Positions 58,035 through 64,000 of a stretch of DNA of 64,000 bases are shown one piece after another; position 1 is the first letter of the stretch, and every line of letters starts with the position of its first letter. The DNA is from Gorsachius magnificus. Lineage: Eukaryota > Chordata > Aves > Pelecaniformes > Ardeidae. The DNA is taken from assembly GCA_034008185.1 (NCBI GenBank), contig CM067095.1, forward strand, positions 4,448,610-4,512,609, given 5' to 3'. The position numbers and the translations under genes are program-made. Below the pieces are notes generated by a model. That model was not told the origin of the DNA, searched no databases, and was given only the letters and a program-made list of their open reading frames with translations.

Positions 58035-61000
58035 AACCCTCCTAGAGGGAGCCAGTGCCTTCACTGGGTTTCCAGGTTTGGGGACAGTTTTGACATGAAG
58101 CCATCAGACATATCAGTGTTTCTTGTCTGGGCTTCGCAGGGAATTTGGGTGGAGTGACACAATACTGAGCAGGTGGGATTCAGTGCTAGTTTTTGAACAT
58201 AGACATATCTGGGTGGGTGCTGGGTTCTCCACAGCTGAGGAGCATGCTCATCTAAAGGCCAGTGCAAACAGTGGAAGAGTTCTTTGCTGACTGTGCCTCC
58301 CGTATGATTTGTGGAAGAACAAAGAGAAGTTAACAGAAATTACTGCTGCAAGCTCCCCTCGAGAGATAAAATGGTACAGTGGCAGCCAGGAAGATCACCA
58401 GGAGAGCTGGCACAAAGCAGTCACCCCATGCCTAGACCATTAAGAATATGGCATACACCAATGAAATCCTGGGAGAGGTGTGAGGTGTTTTCTAGCTTAA
58501 ACCACAGTTGTGCTCAGTCATAAGTGGACTGAAAACTTGAGAAAAGTCCCAGTAGACACAGCAGTTTGTGAAAATGAAAATATGAGCTTCTCACATGGGA
58601 GGGATGTATTTGGGATGTGGTTGGGATGCTCAGACCGTTGGGGTGTGAGCCAGACAGGGATGGGCCTGATAGAACAAACACCTGACAGATCCCAGAAAAC
58701 AGCTGGGTGGAAAACAGACAAATGAGATGATCCCCTCTCACACCAACTTGGCAGCAATTCAAGTTCCCCAGCATGATCCCAACCCAAGCACCCGCCAGAG
58801 CAGAGTCAGGCAGCAATAGCCAGTCTGCAGCATCCCCTCTCCTCTACATGTGAAAACAAGCCCGACCAGCCACCCCTCCTCATGGGGACTCTGGCTCTGG
58901 AAATTTAAAGGTCTTTTCCAGGTAACAGAACAAATCCTCAAATAGTCAATGATGTCACCTCAGGGCGTGGACACTCAGCCAACAAAAACCCAGGCACCTG
59001 CAGATGGGTCACGAATCAGGGAATGTTTTTATGAGAAAAATAGGGTCTGGGCTGGAAACAAGAGTGTGTTTTAAGCACTGGAGAAAATGCCAATTAGCTA
59101 TTCAAATGGCTCTTCAGACCTTTCTACCTGCAGTAAGGAGCACCCTCTCCTCCTCCTCTTTTCTGCACCAGAAAAATATCCAGCAGTGCCAAGTCAGTAT
59201 CTGGGAAATTGCAAGAATAATTCCCAAATCAATGGGAGTTACCAAAGAACCTACGTGAGGCCTGTTAAGGATGTGAGAGCTTAGTTATTTCCATTGGCAA
59301 AAGGAAGGAGGACATGATAAGAAGAAATGGTTTTTTCCATTGTGGCAATTAGATCACGGAAATAATTCCTGAAAGATCCACTGGAGACCAGAGTGCCATA
59401 GGATAATAAATGGTCATTTTATATCTAGAACATGAACATTTTCATGTGTGAGAAGGATAGTTACATTTATTGAGTTAGGGCAGAGATAAGTAGACAGGAT
59501 AGATGGATGGATGCTAGAAACACTTATGCCTCAAAGCATAAAAGTTAACTGCTAATTGCCAGTGTTAGGAAAAGCATCTTCCTTTCTATATGAACTATTC
59601 AGTTCTTTATTTTTGAATCCCAGAAAAGGACTCTTGTTTCTCCCTTGATGTACAGGTCCTAGTCTGCATCAGAAATAAAATACTCGATTAGACCATACAT
59701 GGTCCGATTCATACTGTGTAAATAAGTGCTGACTTAGTTGAAATATCCAGGTTTTGGGGTTTTTTTTCTTGCTGAAGCTTTGGGCATTAGTAACCTACAT
59801 GTAAATTATTTCTGTGTTTGCAAGCTTTCAGTTAAAAGGGAAAAGCAGAGGAAAATCCAAATGTACTGAGGAGTCTAGAGCTTAAGACTGTATTCTCTTC
59901 TCTCAGAGCTGTATATCACTTCTCTCACTTTGCTTGTCTAAGCAAGTGCAATCAGAAGACAAATGCAAAACAAAATGAGGAAATCATAGAAAAATCATGG
60001 TGAAAACTCCTCAACAGAGCAAGACAACGAAGTTGCTAGAGTCTTATCTGCAGCTGTTTTGTGAACATAGGGGCAACTGGAGCAAGTCACAAAACTGCGT
60101 TCATCTGGTAGAAGGGTGGAGAAAGATCTGACAGCTCCCCAAAACAAGGGGCAGGTTAGTGTAGTGTTGCCCATCTCTCTCACACTGAGCCGCCACGAGT
60201 TCATAGGGAAGGTGCTGAGATCCAGCAAATTGTTTGCAGACTTCAAATAAAAGTTTTGTACATCAGCTTGTGGAAAAGGCTGCCAAGAACAACACTCTAG
60301 CTCTGGGATTTACATACATATCAAACCATTTATAACACACCCCTGCACAGATTAATAGTCTGCGTATGACTGAATGGGTGACAGGAGAGCAGGTACCACA
60401 TCTGGTTGTCATGCCAAAGTCCTTCTGATGGCATTATGAAGAATGGGAGGTTTTTTGAGCAAAACTTGGATATCCAAATAAAATCAAGAGAGGATATTTA
60501 AGGTCAGGTGAGAGCTTGGGCCCACCTATGATACTAGATCAGGCTCAGGGGCTTGACAGCCAGCACAGGTTAGATCAGCCCAAAGGTGGCTCCAGTCTGT
60601 GTCAGAACATGAGCAGTCTCTGCATCCTTCCAGGGCCAGGCGTACGCAAAAATGATCCAGGCACTTTGTGCTCCAGCTGCCCCGGCTTTGCTGAGCCAGG
60701 GGCTCTGAGCTGCAGGACCGAGACACAGGCTGTCTAGACTGCACGTGCAGGATCACAGGCTCTGATCTGGGAGTTGGATGACAGCATTTCATAGAGGCAA
60801 TATTATATTTTCTCTGTTGCCCAATAGCAACAGCTCCATGTCAGGAGGACCCTCATGGGGGCAGCTGAATTCCATGGGGAAAGCTGCCGAGCCGCTTTGG
60901 GGGATTTCCTGTGGTGTGGGGGAGCTCAGCAGGCTGCCCAGAGCCCGGGATCCTGCAACCACAGCCCATCCGTCAGCACGTTGCCCCATGTGTGATTACA

Positions 61001-61394
61001 ATGGTTTTCACCACTCTCACCCTCTCCATCATGTGTTTATAATCACTGCCATTATTCTAGAGTTACAGAGCAGAAGCATCCTATGCAAATCAGGGACGCC
61101 GGGGTCAGCTAATGAATTGGTTACACCCTTTCCTTCCAAAAAAACCCGAGCCCTTGGAGGGATACTCACCGTGTGCCATAGGAAATGAAAATGCAGTGGA
61201 ACCTGTAAAGAGCTGAGTCACTGTTTTTTTCATAACACAGCTTTGCCCTAAACAGCTGAGTTTCAGATGCAGGAGCATGCTAGATTGCAGTGAAATAATT
61301 TCAGGAAGCTTTCCTTGGTCTCAGGGTTATGTCGCTTAAGTCTCACTCAAGAGATACAGGCTCATCTCATGGTTCTGCACATGCTGGCAGTACA

Positions 61395-61460
61395 CCCACT
61401 GCATCATCTCACTTTGCCTTAGTTTCCCCCATCTATAATCTCTAGTAATAGTAAAAAATC
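61395..61460 (+). repeat. MIR-like SINE 3' core remnant
   Basis: 'catctcactttgccttagtt', then 'tcccccatctataatctct' and 'agtaatagt', match the MIR block 'cttaacctctctgtgcctcagtttcctcatctgtaaaatggggataatagt' in sense order. Only this part is preserved. Confidence 0.55.
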
Positions 61461-63619
61461 CTTTTCTCAGGGATAGGCAGGCCACCCTAAATGCAAATAT
61501 GGCATCTAGTGCCAGTACAGTCCCAGCCAAACCCCAGCGTGACAGTGTTGGCAAAAGTCACCCCAAGGGTAGCACAAGAGAGTCTGTGGTCCTCCTGCCA
61601 GTGCAGATAAAGCAAGTTCCTGTACGACATGTCTTACCAGAAAAGGTAGGAGACACTGTTCAGGACACATTAAACATGTGCTCCAGTTAATTTATGTGAC
61701 CTGGCACTCTGAAAACTAATAAAACCAGTTTATGCTTTCACTTGCACATGATTAATGGCAAAGCTCTCCACCATATATCACAGACTGTGCCCTAGGTGGG
61801 ACAAAAATATACAGATTATGGGACAAATTAGGAATTAACAAAACAGCTGTTAACTGAGCTAGAAATACGCTACCAGAGTCACGCTGTAAATCAGAAAATC
61901 GCCCTGTGACAGTTCTCCCTGGCTCTTTATGCACTGGGCTGTTCAAAGCAGGACAAGCAGACAAGAGCAAGAGGGTTCCTCTCTCCTAGGTCCCAGTCTG
62001 GCATCTGCTCAGTGCAAGGTGCTGGTTGGACCCATGGTATCCATATTGCTGTCCTCAAAGAGCTTGTGACCACAGCAGGGAAAGAGGGTGGCACCAAGCT
62101 GGTGAATGTTTTTCCTGTATTTGCTGGGCAGGCTGGTTCTCCCCTGGCTAGCAGTTTGGCGTATAACTCTCAGACCGTAATTAGCTTGCAGTGATATTTA
62201 ATATATTTCTAAAGATGTAAAGAAAGGGAGCTTCCCCTCTCGGGATAGGAAGGGTGCAAAGTGCAAAAGTTAAATTAAAAATCTTGTGGTAAAGGTCACT
62301 CCAGGCAGATGCAGGTTTCTAAGAGGGAAGGGGTCAGCTGCTAGGAGTCAGCAACCTGGGGTCACTCTGGATCACAACACCCAGACTTGTGTGAACTCAT
62401 ATTCTCACAGCGCTTCTTCTGGCTGACACACGGTGCCCATCTTGCTGTAGATATTCAACACAGCAGTTTAATAAAAGCCTGCCTTCCTGCCACTTTCCAA
62501 ATAGGTTTATTTCCTGACCCAGGCAACATCACTGGGGCGGCAAGAAAAAACACTGGCAAACAGGCACATCCTTTGCCTGATTCTCAGAGGGACAGAGGCA
62601 GACCTTGCCCAGCAGGATGTGGGGAGCCAGGGCACTGCAAGTGGTCACCTGCCGCCAGCAGAAACAAAAGAAAAAAGATGCTTCACAATGGTGAAAAATA
62701 AAATAGAGAGTAACATGGGTATTTATGTCATTTCCTGATGGGCCATCATAGAGCATGATAACAGGATGGGGTCCCACTGTCAGTTCCTGGATAGCTCAGG
62801 CTATTTCCCATAACCCCAGTGACTAAATAGTGCCATGAGGGGAGCCTGAGGCTCTGATGCATCCTGCTTCCCCATGCAGATTTCTCCAGGCACCACAGCC
62901 GACACCTGGTTCATGCAGGAAGTGAGGAACCATCCCAGAGGGGTCGGATGCGCCCTGGGAACCACAAGCCTTTCACTGGCTTTGAAAGAGAGTCAAGAGC
63001 AAGTAAAAACACCCAGCTTCGGGACTATTTGCCCTGCAAAGTGGCCCGGAGACCCTGGTTCCCACCCACTGCCCTTGCTGGTCAGGGCCTTGGCAAGATG
63101 CAGGAAGACAGCATTGGGTTGAACCACAGCTCCATCAAAGCCCATCTCTTGCCTCCAACAGTGGCCAATGCCTGGGGAAGGGCAGGGCAAGCTTGCACCA
63201 GAAACACCCATATTGCTCAGCAATCTGTGGCTCTGATCACTCTAAATTCCTGAACCAGAGGTTATCTTTTTGTAAACTTCAGGTTTTCCTCTTGAATTAT
63301 CTGAAGGGCTGCTTAGACTTTGGGGATCGCTGTGCCCTCAGTGAGGCTTGCAGAAGGAAGCCCCTCTTGCTGATCATGGGCAAAGGCAACGGTTTTTTGT
63401 CTGGGGACAATGAAAGTGGTCACAGAGAAAGCTGGTCTTTCACATCCATATCATTTTAGGAGCAAATGACAAGACTGTTGCCACAGTCCTGGACAGAGAT
63501 GGTCCATGCATCATCTTTCAGGTGACAGGCAAGGCTTCAAATACCTGCCCATATCCAGCAGGTAATTTACAAGCTCTTACTTTCCAGTCCTATCACCCTA
63601 CTTGTTTTTTCCAGTAGTT
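61460..63619. other. non-coding DNA, no gene seen
   Basis: Small frames only (about 104 codons at most), with no domain. No repeat recognised up to the CR1 boundary. Confidence 0.6.
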
Positions 63620-63930
63620 TCATAGAATCATAGAATGTTTTGGCTTGGAAGGGACCCCTAGAGGTCATCTAGTCCAACCCCCCTGCAGTGAGCAGGGACA
63701 CCACTAACTAGATCAGGTTGCTCAGAGCCCCATCCAATCTGGCCTTGAATGTTCCCAGGGATGGGGCCTCCACCCCCTCTCTGGGCAACCCGTTCCAGTG
63801 TTTCACCACCCTCGTTGTAAAGAATTTCCTCCTTATATCCAGTCTAAACCTACCCTGCTTCAGTTTAAAACCATTACCCCTTGTCCTGTCACAGCTGGCC
63901 CTACTAAAAAGATTTTCCCCATTTTTGACG
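63620..63930 (-). mobile_element. CR1 LINE, 5'-truncated 3' end
   Basis: The plus strand starts with 'tcatagaatcatagaatg', the reverse complement of the CR1 3'-terminal ATTCTATG repeat. It continues with 'cttggaagggacccctagag', 'gtcatctagtccaacccccc', 'gatcaggttgctcagagccc' and 'aaaccattaccccttgtcct', which are hallmark strings of bird CR1 3' regions. Similarity runs out near 63930 ('aaaaagattttccccat'), so the copy is truncated on its 5' side, as is usual for CR1. Only the far 3' part of the element is present and it has no coding capacity. It is far better preserved than the other LINE relics here. The wording is closer to CR1 of Neoaves than to the common chicken subfamilies, but that is a memory-based judgement. 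Confidence 0.93.
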
Positions 63931-64000
63931 GCAGGGAATTAGAGGTCCATTCTCTTCAGCCACACTCAGCTGTATCACAGCAGCAGGAGCCCTGGGCAGG

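Larger units (their letters stand above)
55370..61390. other. non-coding DNA, no gene seen
   Basis: Frames are at most about 136 codons (the largest, 60778-61188 plus, has no domain). A perfect 16-bp tandem duplication is listed separately, as is a MIR-like relic. A short GGAT-type run lies near 59500-59513. Nothing else recognised. Confidence 0.55.

Noticed and set aside
1..64000. tRNA, rRNA, snRNA, known microRNA, CRISPR, or LTR/endogenous retrovirus
   Set aside because: I looked for tRNA B-box strings, common small-RNA sequences, regularly spaced direct repeats and retroviral motifs by eye on both strands and found none I could support. Weak or decayed copies could be missed.

Overview
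This window looks like intergenic or intronic DNA from a bird. I found no protein-coding gene, exon, tRNA, rRNA or other RNA gene I can support. The clearest taxonomic marker is a well-preserved CR1 LINE 3' end at the right edge (63620-63930, minus strand). It keeps the CR1 terminal ATTCTATG-type repeat, and its text resembles CR1 copies of birds, perhaps Neoaves. I see no Alu, B1 or L1, which argues against a mammal. Open reading frames are short, lack recognisable domains and overlap freely on both strands. The longest, 230 codons at 38065-38757 on the minus strand, is a low-complexity Ser/Pro-rich frame in a GC-rich patch.

Layout. 1-8 kb: unique DNA with a CpG-dense patch (2294-2352), a long T tract, a MIR-like SINE remnant and a perfect 12-bp hairpin. 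8.2-8.65 kb: an old CR1-superfamily 3' fragment, plus strand. 9.4-15.1 kb: several MIR-like relics and an array of three TTAATTAA octamers in 47 bp. 15-25 kb: unique DNA. 25.6-26.05 kb: a dense cluster of GATA sites with a RUNX site. 31.2-31.45 kb: a possible further CR1-like tail. 34.95-35.02 kb: a GTGTAG hexanucleotide array. 45.85-45.93 kb: GATA sites beside an overlapping ETS/RUNX motif. 49.1-50.8 kb: a MIR-like relic, then the main fossil of the window, about 1.2 kb of decayed CR1-superfamily LINE on the minus strand with a recognisable piece of reverse transcriptase. 51-63.6 kb: unique DNA with sparse relics. 63.6 kb to near the end: the younger CR1.

No genes can be said to work together here. 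The plausible functional content is cis-regulatory: the GATA/RUNX clusters, the TTAATTAA array and a few AT-rich stretches that resemble conserved non-coding elements. These are motif-based inferences without alignment support. I did not find a previously undescribed biological system. All repeat family calls rest on recalled family patterns, not a database search.
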